A stretch of DNA of 64,000 bases, taken from contig JAUIMM010000696.1 of NCBI GenBank assembly GCA_031769625.1, forward strand, positions 744,001-808,000, written 5' to 3'. Position numbers and translations under genes: made by a program. Numbering within the stretch: the first letter of the stretch is position 1; each line of letters begins with the position of its first letter. The notes beneath the pieces are model-generated. The model had not been told where the DNA came from, searched no databases, and saw nothing but the letters and a program-made list of their open reading frames with translations. Below are positions 24,961 through 37,634 of this stretch, piece by piece. The stretch is from Taudactylus pleione. Its lineage: Eukaryota > Chordata > Amphibia > Anura > Myobatrachidae.

Positions 24961-26130
24961 CTTTAAATGCTTGCAGTTATCGATCCATGTGGTCTACAAT
25001 TATAGAACTAGTATGACTGGGAAGAGCTTGTTCTGAGTTACAAACACACAAAATTTCGGGCCATTTTGACAGTAAGGTGGTGTAGATACAGCAGGTCAAA
25101 GAAAGGGTTCCTAGGTTCCTTCACTCCACTTTAAGTCAATGGAGATTTTAATTTGCTTTAAATGCTTGCAGTTATCAATCCATGTGGTCTACAGATATAG
25201 GACTAGTATGTCTGGAAAGAACTTGTTCTGACCTACATTGACACCTAATTTCGGGCCATTTTGACAGTAAGATGGTGTAGAAACAGCAGGTCAAAGAAAG
25301 TATTCCTAGGCTACTTTGGTCCACTTTAAGTCAATGGAGATTTTGATTTGCTTTAAATGCTTGCAGTTATCGATCCATGTGGTCTACAATTATAGGACTA
25401 GTATGACTGGAAAGAGCTTGTTCTGAGTTACAATCACACAAAATTTCGGGCCATTTTGACAGTAAGGTGGTGTAGAAACAGCACGTCAAAGAAAGTATTC
25501 CTAGGCTACTTCGGTCCACTTTAAGTCAATGGAGATTTTTATTTGCTTTAAATGCTTGCAGTTATCCATCCATGTTGTCTACAATTATTGGATTAGTATG
25601 GCTGGAAAGAGCTTGTTCTGAGCTACATTGACACCAAATTCCGGGCCATTTTGATCAGAAGGTGGTGTAGAAACAGCAGGTCAAAGAAAGTATTCCTAGG
25701 CTACTTCGGTCCACTTTAAGTCAATGGAGATTTTTATTTGCTTTAAATGCTTGCAGTTATCGATCCATGTGGTCTACAATTATAGGACTAGTATTACTGG
25801 AAAAAGCTTGTTCTGAGTTACAATCACACAAAATTTCGGGCCATTTTGACAGTAAGGTGGTGTAGAAACAGCAGGTCTAAAAAAGGGTTCCTAGGCTCCT
25901 TCGGTCCACTTTAAGTCAATGGAGATTATTATTTGCATTAAATGCTTGCAGTTATCCATCCATGTGGTCTACAATTATTGGATTAGTATGGCTGGAAAGA
26001 GCTTGTTCTGAGCTACATTGACACCAAATTTTGGGCCATTTTGACAGAAAGGTGGTGTAGAAACAACAGGTCAAAGAAAGTATTCCTAGGCTACTTCGGT
26101 CCACTTTAAGTCAATGGAGATTTTTATTTG

Positions 26131-26325
26131 CTTTAAATGCTTGCAGTTATCGATGCATGTGGTCTACAATTATAGAACTAGTATGACTGGGAAGAGCTTG
26201 TTCTGAGTTACAATCACACAAAATTTTGGGCCATTTTGACAGTAAGGTGGTGTAGAAACAGCAGGTCAAAGAAAGGGTTCCTAGGCTACTTTGGTCCACT
26301 TTAAGTCAATGGAGATTTTGATTTG
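26131..26325. repeat. Hybrid mP/mA-tail monomer (copy at 29641)
   Basis: The front is mP (cgatgcatg, agaactag, gggttcc), but the tail is ctactttgg with ttttgatttg instead of ctccttcgct with ttttaatttg. It is followed by an mB monomer. An identical hybrid sits 3510 bp downstream at 29641-29835, so it arose before the 18-monomer duplication. The full-length equivalent without the hybrid tail is the mP-mQ-mA-mB order near 23206, so the hybrid probably records the loss of two monomers. Confidence 0.78.
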
Positions 26326-27300
26326 CTTTAAATGCTTGCAGTTATCGATCCATGTGGTCTACAATTATAGGACTAGTATGACTGGAAAGAGCTTGTTCTG
26401 AGTTACAATCACACAAAATTTCTGGCCAACTTGACAGTAAGGTGGTGTAGAAACAGCAGGTCAAAGAAAGTATTCCTAGGCTACTTCGGTCCACTTTAAG
26501 TCAATGGAGATTTTTATTTGCTTTAAATGCTTGCAGTTATCCATCCATGTTGTCTACAATTATTGGATTAGTATGGCTGTAAAGAGCTTGTTCTGAGCTA
26601 CATTGACACCAAATTTCGGGCCATTTTGATCAGAAGGTGGTGTAGAAACAGCAGGTCAAAGAAAGTATTCCTAGGCTACTTCGGTCCACTTTAAGTCAAT
26701 GGAGATTTTTATTTGCTTTAAATGCTTGCAGTTATCGATGCATGTGGTCTACAATTATAGAACTAGTATGACTGGGAAGAGCTTGTTCTGAGTTACAATC
26801 ACACAAAATTTTGGGCCATTTTGACAGTAAGGTGGTGTAGAAACAGCAGGTCAAAGAAAGGGTTCCTAGGCTCCTTCGCTCCACTTTAAGTCAATGGAGA
26901 TTTTAATTTGCTTTAAATGCTTGCAGTTATCGATCCATGTGGTCTACAATTATAGGACTAGTATGACTGGAAAGAGCTTGTTCTGAGCTACATTGACACC
27001 AAATTTCGGGCCATTTTGATCAGAAGGTGGTGTAGAAACAGCAGGTTAAAGAAAGTATTCCTAGGCTACTTCGGTCCACTTTAAGTCAATGGAGATTTTG
27101 ATTTGCTTTAAATGATTGCAGTTATCGATCCATGTGGTCTACAATTATAGGACTAGTATGACTGGAAAGAGCTTGTTCTGAGTTACAATCACACAGAATT
27201 TCGGGCCATTTTGACAGTAAGGTGGTGTAGAAACAGCAGGTCAAAGAAAGTATTCCTAGACTACTTCGGTCCACTTTAAGTCAATGGAGATTTTTATTTG

Positions 27301-27495
27301 CTTTAAATGCTTGCAGTTATCCATCCATGTTGTCTACAATTATTGGATTAGTATGGCTGGAAAGAGCTTGTTCTGAGTTACAATCACACAAAATTTCGGG
27401 CCAATTTGACAGTAAGGTGGTGTAGAAACAGCAGGTCAAAGAAAGTATTCCTAGGCTACTTCGGTCCACTTTAAGTCAATGGAGATTTTTATTTG
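27301..27495. repeat. Hybrid mC/mB monomer at the joint of the 18-monomer duplication
   Basis: The left part is mC (ccatccatgttg, tattggatta, atggctgg), as at 30811. The right part is mB (gagttacaatc, ggccaatttg), as at 23791. The switch lies between monomer positions 57 and 77, a stretch identical in both types. Length is still 195 bp, so the exchange was homologous and in register. It occurs once, as expected for the joint of a single tandem duplication. Confidence 0.9.
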
Positions 27496-30400
27496 CTTTA
27501 AATGCTTGCAGTTATCCATCCATGTTGTCTACAATTATTGGATTAGTATGGCTGGAAAGAGCTTGTTCTGAGCTACATTGACACCAAATTTCGGGCCATT
27601 TTGATCAGAAGGTGGTGTAGAAACAGCAGGTCAAAGAAAGTATTCCTAGGCTACTTCGGTCCACTTTAAGTCAATGGAGATTTTTATTTGCTTTAAATGC
27701 TTGCAGTTATCGATCCATGTGGTCTACAATTATAGGACTAGTATGACTGGAAAGAGCTTGTTCTGATTTACAATCACACAAAATTTCGGGCCATTTTGAC
27801 AGTAAGGTGGTGTAGAAACAGCAGGTCAAAGAAAGTATTCCTAGACTACTTCGGTCCACTTTAAGTCAATGGAGATTTTTATTTGCTTTAAATGCTTGCA
27901 GTTATCCATCCATGTTGTCTACAATTATTGGATTAGTATGGCTGGAAAGAGCTTGTTCTGAGCTACATTGACACCAAATTTCGGGCCATTTTGATCAGAA
28001 GGTGGTGTAGAAACAGCAGGTCAAAGAAAGTATTCCTAGGCTACTTCGGTCCACTTTAAGTCAATGGAGATTTTTATTTGCTTTAAATGCTTGCAGTTAT
28101 CGATCCATGTGGTCTACAATCATAGGACTAGTATGACTGGAAAAAGCTTGTTCTGAGTTACAATCACACAAAATTTCGGGCCATTTTGACAGTAAGGTGG
28201 TGTAGAAACAGCAGGTCTAAAAAAGGGTTCCTAGGCTCCTTCGGTCCACTTTAAGTCAATGGAGATTATTATTTGCATTAAATGCTTGCAGTTATCCATC
28301 CATGTGGTCTACAATTATTGGATTAGTATGGCTGGAAAGAGCTTGTTCTGAGCTACATTGACACCAAATTTTGGGCCATTTTGACAGAAAGGTGGTGTAG
28401 AAACAACAGGTCAAAGAAAGTATTCCTAGGCTACTTCGGTCCACTTTAAGTCAATGGAGATTTTTATTTGCTTTAAATGCTTGCAGTTATCGATCCATGT
28501 GGTCTACAATTATAGAACTAGTATGACTGGGAAGAGCTTGTTCTGAGTTACAAACACACAAAATTTCGGGCCATTTTGACAGTAAGGTGGTGTAGATACA
28601 GCAGGTCAAAGAAAGGGTTCCTAGGTTCCTTCACTCCACTTTAAGTCAATGGAGATTTTAATTTGCTTTAAATGCTTGCAGTTATCAATCCATGTGGTCT
28701 ACAGATATAGGACTAGTATGTCTGGAAAGAACTTGTTCTGACCTACATTGACACCTAATTTCGGGCCATTTTGACAGTAAGATGGTGTAGAAACAGCAGG
28801 TCAAAGAAAGTATTCCTAGGCTACTTTGGTCCACTTTAAGTCAATGGAGATTTTGATTTGCTTTAAATGCTTGCAGTTATCGATCCATGTGGTCTACAAT
28901 TATAGGACTAGTATGACTGGAAAGAGCTTGTTCTGAGTTACAATCACACAAAATTTCGGGCCATTTTGACAGTAAGGTGGTGTAGAAACAGCACGTCAAA
29001 GAAAGTATTCCTAGGCTACTTCGGTCCACTTTAAGTCAATGGAGATTTTTATTTGCTTTAAATGCTTGCAGTTATCCATCCATGTTGTCTACAATTATTG
29101 GATTAGTATGGCTGGAAAGAGCTTGTTCTGAGCTACATTGACACCAAATTCCGGGCCATTTTGATCAGAAGGTGGTGTAGAAACAGCAGGTCAAAGAAAG
29201 TATTCCTAGGCTACTTCGGTCCACTTTAAGTCAATGGAGATTTTTATTTGCTTTAAATGCTTGCAGTTATCGATCCATGTGGTCTACAATTATAGGACTA
29301 GTATTACTGGAAAAAGCTTGTTCTGAGTTACAATCACACAAAATTTCGGGCCATTTTGACAGTAAGGTGGTGTAGAAACAGCAGGTCTAAAAAAGGGTTC
29401 CTAGGCTCCTTCGGTCCACTTTAAGTCAATGGAGATTATTATTTGCATTAAATGCTTGCAGTTATCCATCCATGTGGTCTACAATTATTGGATTAGTATG
29501 GCTGGAAAGAGCTTGTTCTGAGCTACATTGACACCAAATTTTGGGCCATTTTGACAGAAAGGTGGTGTAGAAACAACAGGTCAAAGAAAGTATTCCTAGG
29601 CTACTTCGGTCCACTTTAAGTCAATGGAGATTTTTATTTGCTTTAAATGCTTGCAGTTATCGATGCATGTGGTCTACAATTATAGAACTAGTATGACTGG
29701 GAAGAGCTTGTTCTGAGTTACAATCACACAAAATTTTGGGCCATTTTGACAGTAAGGTGGTGTAGAAACAGCAGGTCAAAGAAAGGGTTCCTAGGCTACT
29801 TTGGTCCACTTTAAGTCAATGGAGATTTTGATTTGCTTTAAATGCTTGCAGTTATCGATCCATGTGGTCTACAATTATAGGACTAGTATGACTGGAAAGA
29901 GCTTGTTCTGAGTTACAATCACACAAAATTTCTGGCCAACTTGACAGTAAGGTGGTGTAGAAACAGCAGGTCAAAGAAAGTATTCCTAGGCTACTTCGGT
30001 CCACTTTAAGTCAATGGAGATTTTTATTTGCTTTAAATGCTTGCAGTTATCCATCCATGTTGTCTACAATTATTGGATTAGTATGGCTGTAAAGAGCTTG
30101 TTCTGAGCTACATTGACACCAAATTTCGGGCCATTTTGATCAGAAGGTGGTGTAGAAACAGCAGGTCAAAGAAAGTATTCCTAGGCTACTTCGGTCCACT
30201 TTAAGTCAATGGAGATTTTTATTTGCTTTAAATGCTTGCAGTTATCGATGCATGTGGTCTACAATTATAGAACTAGTATGACTGGGAAGAGCTTGTTCTG
30301 AGTTACAATCACACAAAATTTTGGGCCATTTTGACAGTAAGGTGGTGTAGAAACAGCAGGTCAAAGAAAGGGTTCCTAGGCTCCTTCGCTCCACTTTAAG

Positions 30401-33345
30401 TCAATGGAGATTTTAATTTGCTTTAAATGCTTGCAGTTATCGATCCATGTGGTCTACAATTATAGGACTAGTATGACTGGAAAGAGCTTGTTCTGAGCTA
30501 CATTGACACCAAATTTCGGGCCATTTTGATCAGAAGGTGGTGTAGAAACAGCAGGTTAAAGAAAGTATTCCTAGGCTACTTCGGTCCACTTTAAGTCAAT
30601 GGAGATTTTGATTTGCTTTAAATGATTGCAGTTATCGATCCATGTGGTCTACAATTATAGGACTAGTATGACTGGAAAGAGCTTGTTCTGACTTACAATC
30701 ACACAGAATTTCGGGCCATTTTGACAGTAAGGTGGTGTAGAAACAGCAGGTCAAAGAAAGTATTCCTAGACTACTTCGGTCCACTTTAAGTCAATGGAGA
30801 TTTTTATTTGCTTTAAATGCTTGCAGTTATCCATCCATGTTGTCTACAATTATTGGATTAGTATGGCTGGAAAGAGCTTGTTCTGAGCTACATTGACACC
30901 AAATTTCGGGCCATTTTGATCAGAAGGTGGTGTAGAAACAGCAGGTCAAACAAAGTATTCCTAGGCTACTTCGGTCCACTTTAAGTCAATGGAGATTTTT
31001 ATTTGCTTTAAATGCTTGCAGTTATCGATCCATGTGGTCTACAATTATAGGACTAGTATGACTGGAAAAAGCTTGTTCTGAGTTACAATCACACAAAATT
31101 TCGGGCCATTTTGACAGTAAGGTGGTGTAGAAACAGCAGGTCTAAAAAAGGGTTCCTAGGCTCCTTCGGTCCACTTTAAGTCAATGGAGATTATTATTTG
31201 CATTAAATGCTTGCAGTTATCCATCCATGTGGTCTACAATTATTGGATTAGTATGGCTGGAAAGAGCTTGTTCTGAGCTACATTGACACCAAATTTTGGG
31301 CCATTTTGACAGAAAGGTGGTGTAGAAACAACAGGTCAAAGAAAGTATTCCTAGGCTACTTCGGTCCACTTTAAGTCAATGGAGATTTTTATTTGCTTTA
31401 AATGCTTGCAGTTATCGATCCATGTAGTCTACAATTATAGAACTAGTATGACTGGGAAGAGCTTGTTCTGAGTTACAATCACACAAAATTTTGGGCCATT
31501 TTGACAGTAAGGTGGTGTAGAAACAGCAGGTCAAAGAAAGGGTTCCTAGGCTCCTTCGCTCCACTTTAAGTCAATGGAGATTTTAATTTGCTTTAAATGC
31601 TTGCAGTTATCGATCCATGTGGTCTACAGATATAGGACTAGTATGGCTGGAAAGAACTTGTTCTGAGCTACATTGACACCTAATTTCAGGCCATTTTGAC
31701 AGTAAGGTGGTGTAGAAACAGCAGGTCAAAGAAAGTATTCCTAGGCTACTTTGGTCCACTTTAAGTCAATGGAGATTTTGATTTGCTTTAAATGCTTGCA
31801 GTTATCGATCCATGTGGTCTACAATTATTGGATTAGGATGGCTGGAAAGAGCTTGTTCTGAGCTACATTGACACCAAATTTCGGGCCATTTTGATCAGAA
31901 GGTGGTGTAGAAACAGCAGGTCAAAGAAAGTATTCCTAGGCTACTTCGGTCCACTTTAAGTCAATGGAGATTTTTATTTGCTTTAAATGCTTGCAGTTAT
32001 CGATCCATGTGGTCTACAATTATAGGACTAGTATGACTGGAAAAAGCTTGTTATGAGTTACAATCACACAAAATTTCGGGCCATTTTGACAGTAAGGTGG
32101 TGTAGAAACAGCAGGTCAAAGAAAGGGTTCCTAGGTTCCTTCGCTCCACTTTAAGTCAATGGAGATTTTAATTTGATTTAAATGCTTGCAGTTATCAATC
32201 CATGTGGTCTACAGATATAGGACTAGTATGTCTGGAAAGAACTTGTTCTGACCTACATTGACACCTAATTTCGGGCCATTTTGACAGTAAGATGGTGTAG
32301 AAACAGCAGGTCAAAGAAAGTATTCCTAGGCTACTTTGGTCCACTTTAAGTCAATGGAGATTTTGATTTGCTTTAAATGCTTGCAGTTATCGATCCATGT
32401 GGTCTACAATTATTGGATTAGTATGGCTGGAAAGAGCTTGTTCTGAGCTACACTGAAACCAAATTTCGGGCCATTTTGATCAGAAGGTGGTGTAGAAACA
32501 GCAGGACAAAGAAAGTATTCCTAGGCTACTTCGGTCCACTTTAAGTCAATGGAGATTTTTATTTGCTTTAAATGCTTGCAGTTATCGATCCATGTGGTCT
32601 ACAATTATAGGACTAGTATGACTGGAAAAAGCTTGTTCTGAGTTACAATCACACAAAATTTCGGGCCATTTTGACAGTAAGGTGGTGTAGAAACAGCAGG
32701 TCAAAGAAAGGGTTCCTAGGCTCCTTCGCTCCACTTTAAGTCAATGGAGATTTTGATTTCCTTTAAATGCTTGCAGTTATCGATCCATGTGGTCTACAAT
32801 TATAGGACTAGTATGACTGGAAAGAGCTTGTTCTGATTTACAATCACACAAAATTTCGGGCCATTTTGACAGTAAGGTGGTGTAGAAACAGCAGGTCAAA
32901 GAAAGTATTCCTAGGCTACTTCGGTCCACTTTAAGTCAATGGAGATTTTTATTTGCTTTAAATGCTTGCAGTTATCCATCCATGTTGTCTACAATTATTG
33001 GATTAGTATGGCTGGAAAGCGCTTGTTCTGAGCTACATTGACACCAAATTTCGGGCCATTTTGATCAGAAGGTGGTGTAGAAACAGCAGGTCAAAGAAAG
33101 TATTCCTAGGCTACTTCGGTCCACTTTAAGTCAATGGAGATTTTTATTTGCTTTAAATGCTTGCAGTTATCGATCCATGTGGTCTACAATTATAGGACTA
33201 GTATGACTGGAAAAAGCTTGTTCTGAGTTACAATCACACAAAATTTCGGGCCATTTTGACAGTAAGGTGGTGTAGAAACAGCAGGTCAAAGAAAGTATCC
33301 CTATTCTACTTCGGTCCACTTTAAGTCAATGGAGATTTTTATTTG

Positions 33346-36300
33346 CTTTAAATGCTTGCAGTTATCCATCCATGTTGTCTACAATTATTGGATTAGTATG
33401 GCTGGAAAGAGCTTGTTCTGAGCTACATTGACACCAAATTTCGGGCCATTTTGATCAGAAGGTGGTGTAGAAACAGCAGGTCAAAGAAAGTATTCCTAGG
33501 CTACTTCGGTCCACTTTAAGTTAATGGAGATTTTTATTTGCTTTAAATGCTTGCAGTTATCGATGCATGTGGTCTACAATTATAGAACTAGTATGACTGG
33601 GAAGAGCTTCTTCTGAGTTACAATCACACAAAATTTTGGGCCATTTTGACAGTAAGGTGGTGTAGAAACAGCAGGTCAAAGAAAGGGTTCCTAGGCTCCT
33701 TCGCTCCACTTTAAGTCAATGGAGATTTTAATTTGCTTTAAATGCTTGCAGTTATCGATCCATGTGGTCTACAATTATAGGACTAGTATGACTGGAAAGA
33801 GCTTGTTCTGAGCTACATTGACACCAAATTTCGGGCCATTTTGATCAGAAGGTGGTGTAGAAACAGCAGGTTAAAGAAAGTATTCCTAGGCTACTTCGGT
33901 CCACTTTAAGTCAATGGAGATTTTAATTTGCTTTAAATGCTTGCAGTTATCTATCCATGTGGTCTACAATTATAGGACTAGTATGACTGGAAAGAGCTTG
34001 TTCTGAGTTACAATCACACAAAATTTTGGGCCATTTTGACAGTAAGGTGGTGTAGAAACAGCAGGTCAAAGAAAGTATTCCTAGGCTACTTCGGTCCACT
34101 TTAAGTCAATGGAGATTTTTATTTGCTTTAAATGCTTGCAGTTATCCATCCATGTGGTCTACAATTATTGGATTAGTATGGCTGGAAAGAGCTTGTTCTG
34201 AGCTACATTGACACCAAATTTTGGGCCATTTTGACAGAAAGGTGGTGTAGAAACAACAGGTCAAAGAAAGTATTCCTAGGCTACTTCGGTCCACTTTAAG
34301 TCAATGGAGATTTTTATTTGCTTTAAATGCTTGCAGTTATCGATCCATGTGGTCTACAATTATAGAACTAGTATGACTGGGAATAGCTTGTTCTGAGTTA
34401 CAATCACACAAAATTTTGGGCCATTTTGACAGTAAGGTGGTGTAGAAACAGCAGGTCAAAGAAAGGGTTCCTAGGCTCCTTCGCTGCACTTTAAGTCAAT
34501 GGAGATTTTAATTTGCTTTAAATGCTTGCAGTTATCGATCCATGTGGTCTACAGATATAGGACTAGTATGGCTGGAAAGAACTTGTTCTGAGCTACATTG
34601 ACACCTAATTTCAGGCCATTTTGACAGTAAGGTGGTGTAGAAACAGCAGGTCAAAGAAAGTACTCCTAGGCTACTTTGGTCCACTTTAAGTCAATGGAGA
34701 TTTTGATTTGCTTTAAATGCTTGCAGTTATCGATCCATGTGGTCTACAATTATTGGATTAGTATGGCTGGAAAGAGCTTGTTCTGAGCTACATTGACACC
34801 AAATTTCGGGCCATTTTGATCAGAAGGTGGTGTAGAAACAGCAGGTCAAAGAAAGTATTCCTAGGCTACTTCGGTCCACTTTAAGTCAATGGAGATTTTT
34901 ATTTGCTTTAAATGCTTGCAGTTATCGATCCATGTGGTCTACAATTATAGGACTAGTATGACTGGAAAAAGCTTGTTCTGGGTTACAATCACACAAAATT
35001 TCGGGCCATTTTGACAGTAAGGTGGTGTAGAAACAGCAGGTCAAAGAAAGGGTTCCTAGGCTCCTTCGCTCCACTTTAAGTCAATGGAGATTTTGATTTG
35101 ATTTAAATGCTTGCAGTTATCAATCCATGTGGTCTACAATTATAGGACTAGTATGGCTGGAAAGTGCTTGTTCTGAGCTACATTGACACCAAATTTCGGG
35201 CCATTTTGATCAGAAGGTGGTGTAGAAACAGCAGGTCAAAGAAAGTATTCCTAGGCTACTTCGGTCCACTTTAAGTCAATGGAGATTTTTATTTGCTTTA
35301 AATGCTTGCAGTTATCCATCCATGTTGTCTACAATTATTGGATTAGTATGGCTGGAAAGAGCTTGTTCTGAGCTACATTGACACCAAATTTCGGGCCATT
35401 TTGATCAGAAGGTGGTGTAGAAACAGCAGGTCAAAGAAAGTATTCCTAGGCTACTTCGGTCCACTTTAAGTTAATGGAGATTTTTATTTGCTTTAAATGC
35501 TTGCAGTTATCGATGCATGTGGTCTACAATTATAGAACTAGTATGACTGGGAAGAGCTTCTTCTGAGTTACAAGCACACAAAATTTTGGGCCATTTTGAC
35601 AGTAAGGTGGTGTAGAAACAGCAGGTCAAAGAAAGGGTTCCTAGGCTCCTTCGCTCCACTTTAAGTCAATGGAGATTTTAATTTGCTTTAAATGCTTGCA
35701 GTTATCGATCCATGTGGTCTACAATTATAGGACTAGTATGACTGGAAAGAGCTTGTTCTGAGCTACATTGACACCAAATTTCGGGCCATTTTGATCAGAA
35801 GGTGGTGTAGAAACAGCAGGTTAAAGAAAGTATTCCTAGGCTACTTCGGTCCACTTTAAGTCAATGGAGATTTTAATTTGCTTTAAATGCTTGCAGTTAT
35901 CGATCCATGTGGTCTACAATTATAGGACTAGTATGACTGGAAAGAGCTTGTTCTGAGTTACAATCACACAAAATTTTGGGCCATTTTGACAGTAAGGTGG
36001 TGTAGAAACAGCAGGTCAAAGAAAGTATTCCTAGGCTACTTCGGTCCACTTTAAGTCAATGGAGATTTTTATTTGCTTTAAATGCTTGCAGTTATCCATC
36101 CATGTGGTCTACAATTATTGGATTAGTATGGCTGGAAAGAGCTTGTTCGGAGCTACATTGACACCAAATTTCGGGCCATTTTGACAGAAAGGTGGTGTAG
36201 AAACAGCAGGTCAAAGAAAGTATTCCTAGGCTACTTCGGTCCACTTTAAGTCAATGGAGATTTTTATTTGCTTTAAATGCTTGCAGTTATCGATCCATGT

Positions 36301-36660
36301 GGTCTACAATTATAGGACTAGTATGACTGGAAAAAGCTTGTTCTGGGTTACAATCACACAAAATTTCGGGCCATTTTGACAGTAAGGTGGTGTAGAAACA
36401 GCAGGTCAAAGAAAGGGTTCCTAGGCTCCTTCGCTCCACTTTAAGTCAATGGAGATTTTGATTTGATTTAAATGCTTGCAGTTATCGATCCATGTGGTCT
36501 ACAATTATAGGACTAGTATGGCTGGAAAGTGCTTGTTCTGAGCTACATTGACACCAAATTTCGGGCCATTTTGATCAGAAGGTGGTGTAGAAACAGCAGG
36601 TCAAAGAAAGTATTCCTAGGCTACTTCGGTCCACTTTAAGTCAATGGAGATTTTTATTTG
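33346..36660. repeat. Nested duplication inside copy 4 (10 then 7 monomers)
   Basis: The first round (33346-35295) is mC mP mQ mR mK mL1 mN1 mS mE mT. The second (35296-36660) is mC mP mQ mR mK mE mT, lacking mL1-mN1-mS. Two private marks occur in both rounds: agttaatgg at the end of mC (near 33520 and 35470) and ctgggttac in mE (34906 and 36271). The mK at 36076 is a mosaic: cagaaagg as in mK, but tttcggg and aacagcagg as in mS. This is consistent with the missing three monomers having been lost by mK/mS exchange. Confidence 0.83.
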
Positions 36661-37440
36661 CTTTAAATGCTTGCAGTTATCGATCCATGTGGTCTACAAT
36701 TATAGGACTAGTATGACTGGAAAAAGCTTGTTCTGAGTTACAATCACACAAAATTTCGGGCCATTTTGACAGTAAGGTGGTGTAGAAACAGCAGGTCTAA
36801 AAAAGGGTTCCTAGGCTCCTTCGGTCCACTTTAAGTCAATGGAGATTATTATTTGCTTTAAATGCTTGCAGTTATCCATCCATGTGGTCTACAATTATTG
36901 GATTAGTATGGCTGGAAAGAGCTTGTTCTGAGCTACATTGACACCAAATTTTGGGCCATTTTGACAGAAAGGTGGTGTAGAAACAACAGGTCAAAGAAAG
37001 TATTCCTAGGCTACTTCGGTCCACTTTAAGTCAATGGAGATTTTTATTTGCTTTAAATGCTTGCAGTTATCGATCCATGTGGTTTACAATTATAGAACTA
37101 GTATGACTGGGAAAAGCTTGTTCTGAGTTACAATCACACAAAATTTTGGGCCATTTTGACAGTAAGGTGGTGTAGAAACAGCAGGTCAAAGAAAGGGTTC
37201 CTAGGCTCCTTCGCTCCACTTTAAGTCAATGGAGATTTTAATTTGCTTTAAATGCTTGCAGTTATCGATCCATGTGGTCTACAGATATAGGACTAGTATG
37301 GCTGGAAAGAACTTGTTCTGAGCTACATTGACACCTAAGTTCAGGCCATTTTGACAGTAAGGTGGTGTAGAAACAGCAGGTCAAAGAAAGTATTCCTAGG
37401 CTACTTTGGTCCACTTTAAGTCAATGTAGATTTTGATTTG

Positions 37441-37634
37441 CTTTAAATGCTTGCAGTTATCGATCCTTGTGTCTACAATTATAGGTCTAGTATGACTGGA
37501 AAGAGCTTGTTCTGAGTTACAATCACACAAAATTTTGGGCCATTTTGACAGTAAGGTGGTGTAGAAACAGCAGGTCAAAGAAAGTATTCCTAGGCTACTT
37601 TGGTCCACTTTAAGTCAATGGAGATTTTTATTTG
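37441..37634. repeat. 194-bp mW monomer with one-base deletion
   Basis: One g is missing from cttgtggtc, giving cttgtgtc at about 37467-37473. This is the first break in the 195-bp register. The mW monomer at 42316 has the same deletion, while those at 16576, 55380 and 62400 do not. The deletion therefore marks copies 4 and 5 as close relatives. It also opens a short spurious reverse-strand frame (37396-37608). Confidence 0.93.

Larger units (their letters stand above)
23847..30886. repeat. 18-monomer tandem duplication, 3510-bp unit twice
   Basis: Copy 1 runs from 23847-23867 to 27357-27377 and copy 2 from there to 30867-30887; the ranges are the stretch where the crossover cannot be placed more finely. 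Private marks recur exactly 3510 bp apart: gcacgtc (25481 and 28991), gtattactgg, ctgtaaag in mC (26521 and 30031), tctggccaac in mB (26326 and 29836), agatacagc, and aatgattgcag (27106 and 30616). I found only about four base differences between the copies, for example ttcttag at 24571 against ttctgag at 28081. The duplication overlaps the second copy of the preceding 10/11-monomer repeat and is therefore younger. Confidence 0.92.
31006..37634. repeat. Long HOR family, copy 4 (34 monomers, one base short)
   Basis: Order: mJ mK mL mN mD mE mF mU mE mH mI mV mC mP mQ mR mK mL1 mN1 mS mE mT mC mP mQ mR mK mE mT mJ mK mL mN mW. It returns to the mD-mE-mF-mU-mH-mI-mV core seen in 6631-16575 after 11 kb of the other family. 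Marks shared with copy 5 are ttatgag in mE (31981 and 38415) and an ordinary mE in place of mG after mU. It contains a nested second round of mC-mP-mQ-mR-mK-mE-mT. It ends in an mN with taagttcagg and a 194-bp mW. Confidence 0.87.

Noticed and set aside
37396..37608. 70-codon reverse-strand open frame
   Set aside because: It is satellite sequence. It opens only because the one-base deletion at 37471 joins two frames that are each closed in ordinary monomers. Its first codon is GTG, not ATG, and it ends at the tag inside the AvrII word of the previous monomer. No domain, signal or codon bias is visible.
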